The translations under genes and the position numbers were made by a program. The notes under the pieces are model-generated. The model was not told the DNA's origin, did not search any database, and saw only the letters and a list, made by a program, of their open reading frames with translations. A DNA stretch of 64,000 nt, from contig NZ_JAOTJC010000004.1 of the NCBI RefSeq assembly GCF_025628895.1, positions 424,388 to 488,387 on the forward strand, in the 5' to 3' direction. Positions 53,477 through 61,537 of this stretch are shown in pieces. Position 1 is the stretch's first letter. The number at the start of each line of letters is the position of its first letter. This DNA comes from Alteromonas salexigens. Its GTDB lineage: Bacteria > Pseudomonadota > Gammaproteobacteria > Enterobacterales > Alteromonadaceae.

Positions 53477-53500
53477 TAAAAAAGGCGGCTAATGCCGCCT
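53477..53500 (-). terminator. Terminator of the lipoprotein gene (minus strand)
   Basis: On the minus strand AGGCGGC pairs with GCCGCCT around ATTA and is followed by a run of six T. It begins 28 bp after the stop of the 53529-53972 gene. The hairpin is usable on the other strand too, but lacks a T-run there. Confidence 0.88.
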
Positions 53501-53528
53501 CTGAGAGGTTTTCCGTATAAGGCTAAGC

Positions 53529-53972
53529 TCAGCCCCGGCGGGTAATCAATAAGCGTATCTCATTGCCACTGGCCGCCATAATCGTAAACCGATAGGTGCC
53601 GGTTTCGGTAGGCGTAAACTGTAATGTTTCTGAGTCGCCGGCGCAGACCAGGTAGCTGGTAGAATTAAGGCTTACCGGCTGACCCTTATACTTGCCACCG
53701 CAACTCTGTGCCGGACTCCAGTTTTCATCTGAGACCTTAAAGTCATAGGGCTGTCCGTCAGCAATCAATTCAACATCGACCTGCCAACCTCCATTACCTT
53801 GTGTGAACTGGTAGTCAGGGGAGGCTTCCCACCAGTTAAACACGCCCCGTAAATAAAGCTCAGAAAATGCGATATCAGGCTCAGATGACATGCCCGGAAC
53901 TGAAATCGACCCGGTACTCGAACAGGCCGAGAGTGTCAGCATCATACTAAGTAAAGCAATTTTCTTAAACAC
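53529..53972 (-). CDS. Lipoprotein with a pullulanase/CBM48-like early-set domain
   Basis: 147 aa. A lipobox LSACS ends the signal (Cys17). The mature domain resembles the carbohydrate-associated E-set folds found before glycoside hydrolases: LYLRGVFNWWEASPDY, then WQVDVELIADGQPYDFKVSDENW, with two extra cysteines (CGGKYKGQPV, LVCAG). Such modules bind alpha-glucans, but whether this stand-alone copy does is unknown. It sits alone, flanked by glyS and a terminator, with a GC-rich hairpin in its leader (53986-54019). Confidence 0.8.
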   Translation of the reverse strand: MFKKIALLSMMLTLSACSSTGSISVPGMSSEPDIAFSELYLRGVFNWWEASPDYQFTQGNGGWQVDVELIADGQPYDFKVSDENWSPAQSCGGKYKGQPVSLNSTSYLVCAGDSETLQFTPTETGTYRFTIMAASGNEIRLLITRRG

Positions 53973-53985
53973 AGTATCCTCTTAT

Positions 53986-54019
53986 GCGCCCGGGTAGTTA
54001 ATCGTTAATAACCGGGCGC
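53986..54019. repeat. GC-rich hairpin between glyS and the lipoprotein gene
   Basis: GCGCCCGG (53986-53993) and CCGGGCGC (54012-54019) are exact reverse complements around an 18-nt AT-rich loop. There is no T-run. It may act as a glyS transcript end or as a leader structure of the downstream lipoprotein. Confidence 0.6.
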
Positions 54020-54037
54020 GTTGAACATAGTAGACAG

Positions 54038-56110
54038 TTACGCTTTTGCCAACTGAGATATATCGGCCGTGGTCAGGAACAGCTCACGTAGTAACGCCAA
54101 TAAAGCCAGACGGTTGTTACGTACCGCCTCATCGTCAGACATGACCATCACGTTGTCAAAAAACGCATCGATAACATCGCGCAAAGTGGCAAGCTCAGAC
54201 AGTACAGCAGGGTAATTATGTTCAGCCGCTGCAGCGCGAACCTGCGACTCTGCGCCCTGCAAAGCATCGTACAATGCTGTTTCGTACTGGTTATCGAACA
54301 GAGTCGGATCAACCTGTGTGGAAACATTACCAGACTGCTTGGCCAGAATATTCGCAACCCGCTTGTTTGCTGCGGCCAGCGCCTCTGCCTGTTCAAGCTG
54401 TTTGAAGTCCGACACCGCTGCTACGCGGGCCGCGTAGTCTGAGGGCTGGGTAGGGCGGCGAGCAGACACGGCCTGAATAACATCGATGCTAATTCCCTGA
54501 TCCTGCAACAGAGCCACAAACCGGCCCAGCACAAAATCAACTACCTGGCTGTGCAGCTCATCGTTAGACAGCTTGTCGCCATAGACACTGGCGGCGTGCG
54601 CCACCATATCGTCTAAATCGACAGTAAGGTTCATCTCTACACAGATACGCAAGACACCAATAGCGGCGCGACGCAGTGCAAAGGGATCCTTGTCACCTTT
54701 AGGTAACTGGCCAATACCAAAAATACCCACGAGTGTATCCAGCTTATCCGCCAGCGATACCGCCGCGGCTTCTTTACTGGATGGCAGGGTGTCACCCGCA
54801 AAGCGCGGCAGATATTGCTCGTAGAGGGCGCGGGCCACGACCGGATCTTCGCCGTCGTTCTGTGCGTAGTACATGCCCATCACGCCCTGAACATCAGGGA
54901 ACTCCATGACCATGTTAGTCATCAGATCGGTTTTTGACAGCAGACCTGCACGCTCAGCAAGTTCGCCATCGGCACCGATGCGGTCGGCAACGAAACGTGC
55001 CAAACGGGCGATCCGGGCGGATTTCTCTTTCAGTGTCCCCAGCTGTTTTTGGAATAACACTGAGTCTAACGAGTCAAGCCGGCTCTCGAGTGTCTGCTTT
55101 TTATCATTGTTGAAGAAGAACTCAGCATCCGCAAGGCGAGGGCGGATCACCTTTTCATTACCGGAAATAATCTGGGCCGGGTCCTGGCTTTCAATGTTAG
55201 TGACGAACAGGAAAGTGTTGGAGAGGTTGCCTTCACTGTCCAGCAGAGGCACATACTTCTGATCATCCTTCATGGTATAAATCAGCGCCTCTTTGGGCAC
55301 GTCGAGGAAACCTTTTTCGAAGCTGGCGGTAAGCACGACTGGCCATTCCACCAGGCAGGCAATTTCCTCTAACAGGGCATCATCGTAGTCGGCGTGCAGG
55401 TTAAGCGCGCTGGCATTGGCCTCAAGGGCTTCCCGGACCTTATCTGCGCGGGCCTGGAAATCAGCTACCACATAGTGGGACTCCAGTGCCATGGCGTAGT
55501 TATCCGCATGATCAAGCTCGAACGTTGCCTCACCATGAAAACGGTGGCCCTGCACCACACGGCCACTGGGCAGACCCAGAGCCGTGATGTTGACGACTTC
55601 ACTGCCATACAGCACGGCGAGGGTATGCACCGGCCGGATAAACTGGGTGTTGTAATTTCCCCACCGCATCGGCTTAGGGATAGGCAGTTTGGCGATAGCC
55701 TGATTGAGCAAGGATTCCAGCAGTGCTGTCACGGGTTGACCGGGCACATGGGCTTTGTGCAAAAGCCATTCGCCTTTGTCAGTGACCAAGCGCTCGGCGT
55801 CAGCTACCTCAATACCGTTACCACGGGCCCAGCCCAGAGCTGCTTTAGTAGGGTTACCCTCACTATCAAAGGCCGCTGAAACAGCCGGACCGCGCTTCTC
55901 CACTGTTTTATCTTGCTGGCTTTCTGCCAGCTCGGTGACGTAAACCGCCAGACGGCGGGGAGCGGCAAACCAGCTTACCGATGCAAACGGAAGTTCAGCA
56001 GACTCCAGCGCCGCGCGGAACAGGCTGGCAAAACTTTCACCCAATGACTTCAGAGCGGTAGGCGGGAGCTCTTCTGTGCCTAATTCAATTAACAGGTTCT
56101 CGGTTCTCAC
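54038..56110 (-). CDS. glyS: Glycine-tRNA ligase beta subunit
   Basis: 690 aa, the E. coli length. The N-terminal [17 protein letters not shown] is diagnostic, with the core PIPKPMRWG and [11 protein letters not shown] and the anticodon-binding C-terminal helices. It pairs with GlyQ to make the alpha2-beta2 enzyme that charges tRNA-Gly. It overlaps glyQ by 4 bp. Confidence 0.98.
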   Translation of the reverse strand: MRTENLLIELGTEELPPTALKSLGESFASLFRAALESAELPFASVSWFAAPRRLAVYVTELAESQQDKTVEKRGPAVSAAFDSEGNPTKAALGWARGNGIEVADAERLVTDKGEWLLHKAHVPGQPVTALLESLLNQAIAKLPIPKPMRWGNYNTQFIRPVHTLAVLYGSEVVNITALGLPSGRVVQGHRFHGEATFELDHADNYAMALESHYVVADFQARADKVREALEANASALNLHADYDDALLEEIACLVEWPVVLTASFEKGFLDVPKEALIYTMKDDQKYVPLLDSEGNLSNTFLFVTNIESQDPAQIISGNEKVIRPRLADAEFFFNNDKKQTLESRLDSLDSVLFQKQLGTLKEKSARIARLARFVADRIGADGELAERAGLLSKTDLMTNMVMEFPDVQGVMGMYYAQNDGEDPVVARALYEQYLPRFAGDTLPSSKEAAAVSLADKLDTLVGIFGIGQLPKGDKDPFALRRAAIGVLRICVEMNLTVDLDDMVAHAASVYGDKLSNDELHSQVVDFVLGRFVALLQDQGISIDVIQAVSARRPTQPSDYAARVAAVSDFKQLEQAEALAAANKRVANILAKQSGNVSTQVDPTLFDNQYETALYDALQGAESQVRAAAAEHNYPAVLSELATLRDVIDAFFDNVMVMSDDEAVRNNRLALLALLRELFLTTADISQLAKA

Positions 56111-57018
56111 GCTGACTGCTCCTTATTGCACAATGGAAATCCTAGCGACTCACGGGCGGCGTAATAGCTTTCTGCACAGGCTTTGGCCAGTGTCCGGACC
56201 CGTAAAATATAACGTTGGCGCTCAGTCACTGAAATAGCGTGGCGGGCGTCCAGCATGTTGAAAGCGTGAGAGGCTTTCATAACCTGTTCGTAAGCCGGTA
56301 AGGGCAGGTTATTTTCAATCAGCAGTTTACTACTGGCCTCACATTCATCAAAGGTACGGAATAGCGATTCGACGTTGGCATAGTCAAAGTTGTAGGTGGA
56401 CTGTTCAACTTCATTCTGATGAAAAACATCGCCATAGGTCACAGTACCCATAGGGCCGTTCGTCCAGATCAAATCGTAGATGGAATCGACTTCCTGAATA
56501 TACATGGCCAGGCGCTCAAGCCCGTAGGTGATCTCACCTGTGACCGGCTTGCACTCCAGCCCACCGACTTGCTGGAAATACGTAAACTGGGTTACTTCCA
56601 TGCCATTTAACCAGACTTCCCAGCCCAGGCCCCATGCACCGAGAGTCGGCGATTCCCAGTTATCTTCCACAAAGCGAATGTCATGCACCAGCGGGTCAAA
56701 ACCAAGCTCTTTCAGTGAGCCAAGATACAGCTCCTGAATGTTATCCGGCGACGGTTTCATCATGACCTGAAACTGATAGTAATGCTGCAGGCGGTTGGGG
56801 TTTTCACCGTACCGGCCATCAGTGGGACGGCGGCATGGCTGTACATAAGCGCTGCTAATGGGCTCCGGGCCTAATGAGCGTAAGAATGTCATAGGGTGAA
56901 AGGTGCCTGCGCCCACTTCCATATCTAATGGCTGAATGATGACGCAACCCTGGCGTGCCCAGTAATCCTGAAGCGCGAGGATTAACCCCTGAAAGGTCTT
57001 AATATCGTATTTCTGCAT
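56107..57018 (-). CDS. glyQ: Glycine-tRNA ligase alpha subunit
   Basis: 303 aa from ATG 57018 ([20 protein letters not shown]), the family start; upstream in-frame ATGs at 57036 and 57072 add non-homologous residues. Conserved [36 protein letters not shown] and [18 protein letters not shown] make up the class II catalytic core. It is first in glyQS, divergent from tag. Confidence 0.97.
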   Translation of the reverse strand: MQKYDIKTFQGLILALQDYWARQGCVIIQPLDMEVGAGTFHPMTFLRSLGPEPISSAYVQPCRRPTDGRYGENPNRLQHYYQFQVMMKPSPDNIQELYLGSLKELGFDPLVHDIRFVEDNWESPTLGAWGLGWEVWLNGMEVTQFTYFQQVGGLECKPVTGEITYGLERLAMYIQEVDSIYDLIWTNGPMGTVTYGDVFHQNEVEQSTYNFDYANVESLFRTFDECEASSKLLIENNLPLPAYEQVMKASHAFNMLDARHAISVTERQRYILRVRTLAKACAESYYAARESLGFPLCNKEQSA

Positions 57019-57149
57019 ACATTCGCTGCTTTTCATTTCTAACTGACTATTTAAAGGTGGCATAGTATACAATTTGTCAGGCGCTGTATGTAGGCCTGTC
57101 GCCGGGAAATAGCTACAAATTCACCTAATCAGACACAGTGAGATGTGAG

Positions 57150-57734
57150 ATGCAAACAGACGTAAAACGATGTCAGTGGGTATCACAGGACCCAGAGTAT
57201 CAACGGTATCACGATGAAGAATGGGGCAGACCGGTCACTGACAGTCAGGAGCTATTCGCCAAGCTATGTCTGGATGGCCAGCAAGCGGGATTGTCGTGGA
57301 TCACTATACTGAAGAAGCAGCCTGCTTACATGGCCGCGTTTCACGATTTTGAGCCGCACAGGGTGGCGCAAATGGGCGAGGAGGATGTCGACAGGTTAAT
57401 GCAGAATACCGGCATTGTGCGCAACCGGCTTAAGTTGCGTTCTGTAATCACAAACGCCCGGGCAATGATTGAGATAGAGCAGCAGCAAAGTTTTGCCGAC
57501 TTTATCTGGCAGTTTACTGAAGGTAAAACGCTGGTGAATGCGTGGACGTCAGCTGAACAGGTGCCCACCGCCACCAGGGAGTCGCAAGCCATGTCACGTG
57601 CACTTAAGAAAGCCGGCTTTAAGTTTGTGGGGGAAACCATTTGCTATGCGTTTATGCAGGCCGTGGGGATGGTTAATGACCACGAAACTGATTGCTGGTG
57701 TTACGAAGCGTGTTGTGAAAGCGCCCGCCGCTAG
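57150..57734 (+). CDS. tag: DNA-3-methyladenine glycosylase I
   Basis: 194 aa from ATG 57150; GTG 57138 is the alternative. HhH-superfamily glycosylase with the Tag-specific CQWVSQDPEYQRYHDEEWG, the active-site Glu near ELFAKLCLDGQQAGLSW, and the C-terminal zinc-binding CWCYEAC with an upstream His. It removes 3-methyladenine from alkylated DNA. Divergent from glyQ. Confidence 0.95.
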   Translation: MQTDVKRCQWVSQDPEYQRYHDEEWGRPVTDSQELFAKLCLDGQQAGLSWITILKKQPAYMAAFHDFEPHRVAQMGEEDVDRLMQNTGIVRNRLKLRSVITNARAMIEIEQQQSFADFIWQFTEGKTLVNAWTSAEQVPTATRESQAMSRALKKAGFKFVGETICYAFMQAVGMVNDHETDCWCYEACCESARR

Positions 57735-57768
57735 ACGTGCTACGGGCGTTGGTAAGGGGAAGTACAGG

Positions 57769-58218
57769 TTACAGGGCGTGGCAGTATTCTTTCACGGCTG
57801 GCAGTTCTGCCAGTACCTGTGACTCGTGTTCTGACTCAATTTGTTCCCTGGCTTTATCCTGCTTACGTTTTTCAGCTTTGCTCAGCTTTTTTCGTTCATC
57901 CAGTATAGCAAACCCACTTACCGCCACGAACAGATCATGAAGGTGGGGGAACTTGGCCCGGTAATCGGGTTTAGGATCCACGGGCAGGGCATTTAACAGA
58001 TTCACAATACGAATAACGCCTTCTGAAAGCTCGCACTGCTGCTGTTCCATTGCCATGGAAATAGTCAGGATGCTTTCCGTGATCGTGCCAATTCGCTTAT
58101 CCCTGGCTGCCTGATGACGGGCAGTCTGCAGTTTAAGTTGGTACATCAACCGGCCGGCATAAAACCCCAGCGCCAGGGTAGTCACAACAGCGATTACCGC
58201 CAAGATGGTCCACAACAT
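57769..58218 (-). CDS. DUF2489 membrane-anchored protein
   Basis: 149 aa. One N-terminal transmembrane helix (about 3-22), then a helical cytoplasmic domain including DKRIGTITESILTISMAMEQQQ, which is conserved in DUF2489, and a Lys/Glu-rich coiled coil (about 107-135). Function is unknown. It follows yihI by 11 bp, an arrangement frequent in the order, so they are probably co-transcribed. Confidence 0.87.
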   Translation of the reverse strand: MLWTILAVIAVVTTLALGFYAGRLMYQLKLQTARHQAARDKRIGTITESILTISMAMEQQQCELSEGVIRIVNLLNALPVDPKPDYRAKFPHLHDLFVAVSGFAILDERKKLSKAEKRKQDKAREQIESEHESQVLAELPAVKEYCHAL

Positions 58219-58229
58219 CCTATACCTCG

Positions 58230-58745
58230 CTAGCGCTTGTAATCGTCTATATCGATAGCATCAAGGCCATCTAACGGATCATCGTCGTCCTCTTCCGCAT
58301 CATCGTAATCGGTGATGCCAAGCAATTCACAGACGACGTGGTGTCTGGCCATCTTCTCATCCACATAGGCCTGTTCAGCCTTGCTGATAGCCTGGTCGTC
58401 ATCCAGTTTGTCCAGTAGCGCAGCCAGTTTAGTATCTGCTTCCAGCGCGGCTAACTCCTGCTCAGGGGTGGCGTACTTTGGCGCTTTAGGTTGCTTAGCC
58501 GGTGCACTTGCCGTAGGCGGGGTTAAATCTATTGGCTTTTTACTGCCTACCCGGGGATCTTTCGCCTGTTTTGACTGGCTATGGCCAGACGACGATTGTT
58601 CGACATTGTGGCGATTTCCGGCTGGTTTACCCTTATGCTTCTTGGGCTTTTGTGCAGAGGCTGGTTTTGGTTTGCCAGGCTTGCGGTCGGGATCTTTGCG
58701 AACGCCGATCAGACCAACTTTGCGCGATTTTTTGCTTCGAGCCAT
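58230..58745 (-). CDS. yihI: YihI, GTPase-activating protein of Der
   Basis: 171 aa. A very basic, low-complexity N-terminal half (SKKSRKVGLIGVRK, K/P/S-rich, about 1-90) is followed by an acidic C-terminal half (about 95-171, ending with a DDAEEDDDD-type tract). This bipartite charge is characteristic. YihI stimulates the GTPase of Der (EngA) and so modulates 50S assembly. Confidence 0.9.
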   Translation of the reverse strand: MARSKKSRKVGLIGVRKDPDRKPGKPKPASAQKPKKHKGKPAGNRHNVEQSSSGHSQSKQAKDPRVGSKKPIDLTPPTASAPAKQPKAPKYATPEQELAALEADTKLAALLDKLDDDQAISKAEQAYVDEKMARHHVVCELLGITDYDDAEEDDDDPLDGLDAIDIDDYKR

Positions 58746-58802
58746 AACATCCTTCGGATAGGTTGATAAATGAAAATCTTACTGCGTTATTATAACGCGG
58801 AT

Positions 58803-59447
58803 TCAGCCATGCTTCTGCAACAAAACCACATCTTTATCAACAAAGGTGGCATGAAAGCCATAGCGTGCGGCAATAAATTCGAATGTAGCCGTGGAATAAA
58901 ATGCTACATGGGTGGGGTCGTTCTTATAATGCCAGTGCGCAAAGCGTGTGGCACTGATCACCCGTTTGGTCATTATAACCAATATGCCTGCGGGGGTGAG
59001 ACAGTCTGTAAGTATGCGGAGTTCCCGGGCAGGGTTGTGAAAATGCTCAATGGCTTCGGTACAGGTTATAAAGTCATAGTGGTGGCTAAGTACCGAGGGC
59101 TGGGCATGAAAAATAGGATCGTACACCGACATGGTCATGCCGGCGTCACTGAGCATTTCTGCCAACACAGGCGCGGGGCCACAGCCAAAATCTAATCCAC
59201 GGGCAGGGGGCGTGAGCTTATCTAACAAGGGGGTTGTAACCCGGCTTAAAAACTTTCGGTAGCCCGGATCATCAGAGGCGTTTTCGTGCAGCTGATACTC
59301 TGCCGTTTCCTGCTTAAGTGAGGGCAGGCTGTCAGGGTGGACAAATACCAGTTCGCAGCGATTGCACTGAAAGTAATGGCGGCGCTTGTCCTGATGGTAG
59401 TGTTGGGTGTGGATGTGTTGGCACAACGGGCAGGGAAGCTGAGACAT
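58803..59447 (-). CDS. Class I SAM-dependent methyltransferase with N-terminal zinc ribbon
   Basis: 214 aa from ATG 59447; the frame extends to 59471 but that part is inside the terminator region. The zinc ribbon CPLCQHIH ... CNRC is followed by the methyltransferase motif LDFGCGPAPVLAEML and a post-I region CTEAIEHF, the UbiG/UbiE-like pattern. The target is unknown; the zinc ribbon suggests a specific protein or RNA target. Separate from yihI by 57 bp. Confidence 0.85.
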   Translation of the reverse strand: MSQLPCPLCQHIHTQHYHQDKRRHYFQCNRCELVFVHPDSLPSLKQETAEYQLHENASDDPGYRKFLSRVTTPLLDKLTPPARGLDFGCGPAPVLAEMLSDAGMTMSVYDPIFHAQPSVLSHHYDFITCTEAIEHFHNPARELRILTDCLTPAGILVIMTKRVISATRFAHWHYKNDPTHVAFYSTATFEFIAARYGFHATFVDKDVVLLQKHG

Positions 59448-59474
59448 ACGCTGAGAATTACAGAGAACCAAAAA

Positions 59475-59505
59475 AGAAAAAGGTGATGGCCTGAACCATC
59501 ACCTT
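59475..59505 (-). terminator. Intrinsic terminator on the minus strand in a gene-free interval
   Basis: On the minus strand AAGGTGATGG pairs exactly with CCATCACCTT around TTCAGG and is followed by TTTTTCTTTTTT. It ends a transcript coming from the 59510-59790 region, which holds no evident normal gene. Confidence 0.93.
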
Positions 59506-59707
59506 ACATTATTGAGTGTCAGATGACACCTCTCCCGTTTTTGCACCTCTGTGTGCAACTGGCTTCCTTTCGGTGCTCCCCTTTTTGCTTTTTTTAGCAG
59601 AGCCGACGTTTGTTGTTTTAGGTCTTCCTGACGCTTTATTGTCGTAACCAAGCCTGTTTATTATTGTTTTTCAGACTGGGTAGTTTCAGTTTGGATTACT
59701 GAAACTA
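59475..59707 (-). ncRNA. Candidate structured small RNA (or start-less small ORF)
   Basis: On the minus strand, TTGTAT (59736-59741) and TATTCT (59714-59719) with a 16-bp spacer predict a start near 59707. Exactly there lies a 10-bp perfect stem (TAGTTTCAGT/ACTGAAACTA, 59681-59707). Two further hairpins (59541-59558; 59516-59529) precede the terminator at 59475-59505. That gives an RNA of about 230 nt with four stem-loops and four GGA triplets. In one frame 59509-59670 is open for about 50 codons with protein-like, Lys-rich content (AKKSKKGSTERKPVAHRG), but it has no ATG, GTG or TTG near its 5' end. The 340-bp interval holds nothing else. Confidence 0.55.
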
Positions 59708-59713
59708 GGCAGT

Positions 59714-59741
59714 AGAATACAGCAAAATTTTAAAAATACAA
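59714..59741 (-). promoter_or_regulatory. Candidate promoter for the small RNA
   Basis: Minus-strand TTGTAT at 59736-59741, 16-bp A/T-rich spacer, TATTCT at 59714-59719. The first stem-loop of the predicted RNA starts 7 bp downstream. Confidence 0.55.
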
Positions 59742-59787
59742 CTTTTTTACTAACAAAATATTAACAGAGTTGTCATTAAAGTGTCAC

Positions 59788-60411
59788 TTAGTGCAAGCCG
59801 GCCACATAATTTGACAGGATTTCAATGTCTTCGTCGGTCAGCTTCGAGGCAATGTCACGCATCATGCCATTCATGTCGTTGTGACGGGTACCTGAGCGGA
59901 ACGCTTTCAGTTGCGCTTCGGTATATGCAGCATGCTGACCACTGATGTCCGGGAAGCCTGCCAGTCCCATACCATTACCCTGCGGACCATGACACGCGAT
60001 GCAGGCAGTGATACCACGCTCTTCGTCGCCACCCTGATAAAGCGCGCGGCCAGGCTCTACAAATTCCTCAGGGGTTTCGCCCGGGGTCATTTCCTGGCTG
60101 GCAAAATAGGCTGCCAAATCTTGCATATCCTGAAGTGACAGGGGCGCTGCCATGCCGTTCATTACTGCGTTGTTACGCCCTTCTTCGCCACCCGTTTCAG
60201 CTGCAAGTTTAAACTCCTGCAGTTGCTTGACTAAATAATCAGGGTGCTGATCGGCAATCTTAGGGTTCATTTCAATCATGCTGTTACCATCTGGGCCATG
60301 GCATGCTGCGCAAACTGCAGACTTCGCTTTTCCTGCCTCTGCGTCACCCTCAGCAACAGCTGTGGCGGACAAACCCAAAGACATACAGACCAACAAACAG
60401 AGTTTTTTCAT
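59788..60411 (-). CDS. Di-heme cytochrome c4
   Basis: 207 aa from ATG 60411 with a signal peptide ending ATAVA-E. Two heme c sites, CAACH and CIACH, lie in two similar halves, each with a distal Met-rich segment (NAVMNGMAAPL; NDMNGMMRDI) supplying the sixth ligand. It is a periplasmic electron carrier towards cytochrome oxidases. Transcribed divergently from engB across a 172-bp region, and followed by the candidate small RNA region. Confidence 0.93.
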   Translation of the reverse strand: MKKLCLLVCMSLGLSATAVAEGDAEAGKAKSAVCAACHGPDGNSMIEMNPKIADQHPDYLVKQLQEFKLAAETGGEEGRNNAVMNGMAAPLSLQDMQDLAAYFASQEMTPGETPEEFVEPGRALYQGGDEERGITACIACHGPQGNGMGLAGFPDISGQHAAYTEAQLKAFRSGTRHNDMNGMMRDIASKLTDEDIEILSNYVAGLH

Positions 60412-60583
60412 AATCAATCTCTTAAAAGGAACCAACGGCTAGCGTGATATACGTGATATCATGCGTATTTTACACATTTACTGCGCCAGAAAAACCTATT
60501 CCATGATAAAACTATGGTTTTACACCTTTTTATCACAGAACAGGTGTTCATAGATCTAGACAAAAGGTAGACACAGCAAGGCC

Positions 60584-61183
60584 ATGACATATTTTACCAA
60601 CGCCAAGTTTCAAATGAGTGCACCGGATATCAGCCACTTGCATCAGGACGATGGTATCGAGGTGGCATTCGCTGGCCGCTCGAATGCGGGAAAATCCAGC
60701 GCGCTCAATACCCTAACCCGACAAAAGAACCTCGCCCGCACCAGTAAAACGCCCGGACGCACCCAAATGATCAACGTGTTCGAGTTAGATGAACAACGTC
60801 GTCTGGTTGATTTGCCGGGGTACGGCTTTGCTCAGGTGCCGCTGGCTATGAAGAAAAAGTGGCAGAAATCACTGGGTGAGTACCTGCAAAAACGGAAAAC
60901 ATTGCAAGGCCTGGTCGTATTGATGGATATTCGCCACCCCTTCAAAGATTTGGATCAGGAGCTTATACACTGGGCGGTTAGCGCAAACTTACCAGTACTG
61001 GCGTTGTTGACCAAGTCTGACAAGCTTAAGGCCGGCAAACGCAAAGCCCAGCTGCTGATGGCACGGGAAGCGGCTCTGGCATTCTGTGGAGATGTCACGG
61101 TGCATACGTTTTCGTCGCTGAACCGGCAGGGGCTGCCCGAACTGGAACAGGTGCTGTCCACCTGGCTGCAGCTAGATAAATAA
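60584..61183 (+). CDS. engB: Ribosome-biogenesis GTP-binding protein EngB (YihA)
   Basis: 199 aa TRAFAC-class GTPase. G1 GRSNAGKSS near 31-39, the TPGRTQMI switch, G3 DLPGYGFA, G4 TKSDKLK and a C-terminal FSSLNRQGL. Needed for 50S maturation. The engB-spf-polA arrangement with convergent engB and polA is that of E. coli. AAGG precedes the start. Confidence 0.96.
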   Translation: MTYFTNAKFQMSAPDISHLHQDDGIEVAFAGRSNAGKSSALNTLTRQKNLARTSKTPGRTQMINVFELDEQRRLVDLPGYGFAQVPLAMKKKWQKSLGEYLQKRKTLQGLVVLMDIRHPFKDLDQELIHWAVSANLPVLALLTKSDKLKAGKRKAQLLMAREAALAFCGDVTVHTFSSLNRQGLPELEQVLSTWLQLDK

Positions 61184-61195
61184 GCCTGGTACAAA

Positions 61196-61223
61196 TAAAA
61201 ATGCCCCATCAGGTGATGGGGCA
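61196..61223 (-). terminator. Second minus-strand terminator downstream of Spot 42
   Basis: TGCCCCATCA (61202-61211) pairs exactly with TGATGGGGCA (61214-61223). On the minus strand it is followed by TTTTTATTT. It lies 130 bp beyond the Spot 42 terminator and 13 bp after the engB stop. It may be a backup, or it may end an unannotated transcript. On the plus strand there is no T-run. Confidence 0.85.
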
Positions 61224-61353
61224 AAAAGGACTGAGAGAAAACACATAAACCGTAACTAAGAGCCCGCTGCCGGCAATTAGTTCCATCAAATCTGCACTTT
61301 TCTTCTAAACGGGCACACATAGCCTGCCTGCTACTAACACCGAATTTAAGACA

Positions 61354-61425
61354 TAAAAAAACCCCGGCAAATTGCCGGGGTTAAAGCAAAGGTTTGAAAA
61401 CAGCTTTCTCACCTCTGTACCCTAC
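61354..61425 (-). ncRNA. spf: Spot 42-like small regulatory RNA
   Basis: On the minus strand the RNA begins GTAGGGTACAGAGGTGAG, matching the 5' end of E. coli Spot 42 over its first 15 bases from memory. Next comes a stem of AGGTGAGAAA with the later TTTTCAAACCT, then a terminator stem AACCCCGGC/GCCGGGGTT and seven T. Length is about 72 nt, clearly shorter than the 109-nt enterobacterial RNA. Location between polA and engB is the diagnostic synteny. Spot 42 is an Hfq-dependent regulator of carbon metabolism genes. Confidence 0.9.
61355..61382 (-). terminator. Terminator of Spot 42
   Basis: AACCCCGGC (61360-61368) and GCCGGGGTT (61374-61382) form the stem; on the minus strand it is followed by a run of seven T. 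Confidence 0.94.
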
Positions 61426-61432
61426 GCGTGCT

Positions 61433-61460
61433 AGGGTAACGTAGCGCAAAAAAAAGGCAA
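61433..61460 (-). promoter_or_regulatory. Spot 42 promoter (predicted)
   Basis: Minus-strand TTGCCT (61455-61460), 16-bp spacer with a T-run, TACCCT (61433-61438), and the RNA 5' end at 61425. An inverted repeat TAGGGT/ACCCTA (61419-61424 with 61432-61437) overlaps the -10 and start. No clear CRP half-sites are seen upstream. Confidence 0.6.
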
Positions 61461-61537
61461 GAAAAAATTGTAATTAAATTACCAAAAAGAGGCAATGGCG
61501 CCACTTTTTGGTGCAGTTACTGTAATGAAATTACCTT

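Noticed and set aside
61470-61482. GTAATTAAATTAC stem with T-run as a polA terminator
   Set aside because: The stem is entirely A/T apart from its ends and would be unstable; transcription from polA probably continues to the Spot 42 terminator or stops elsewhere.
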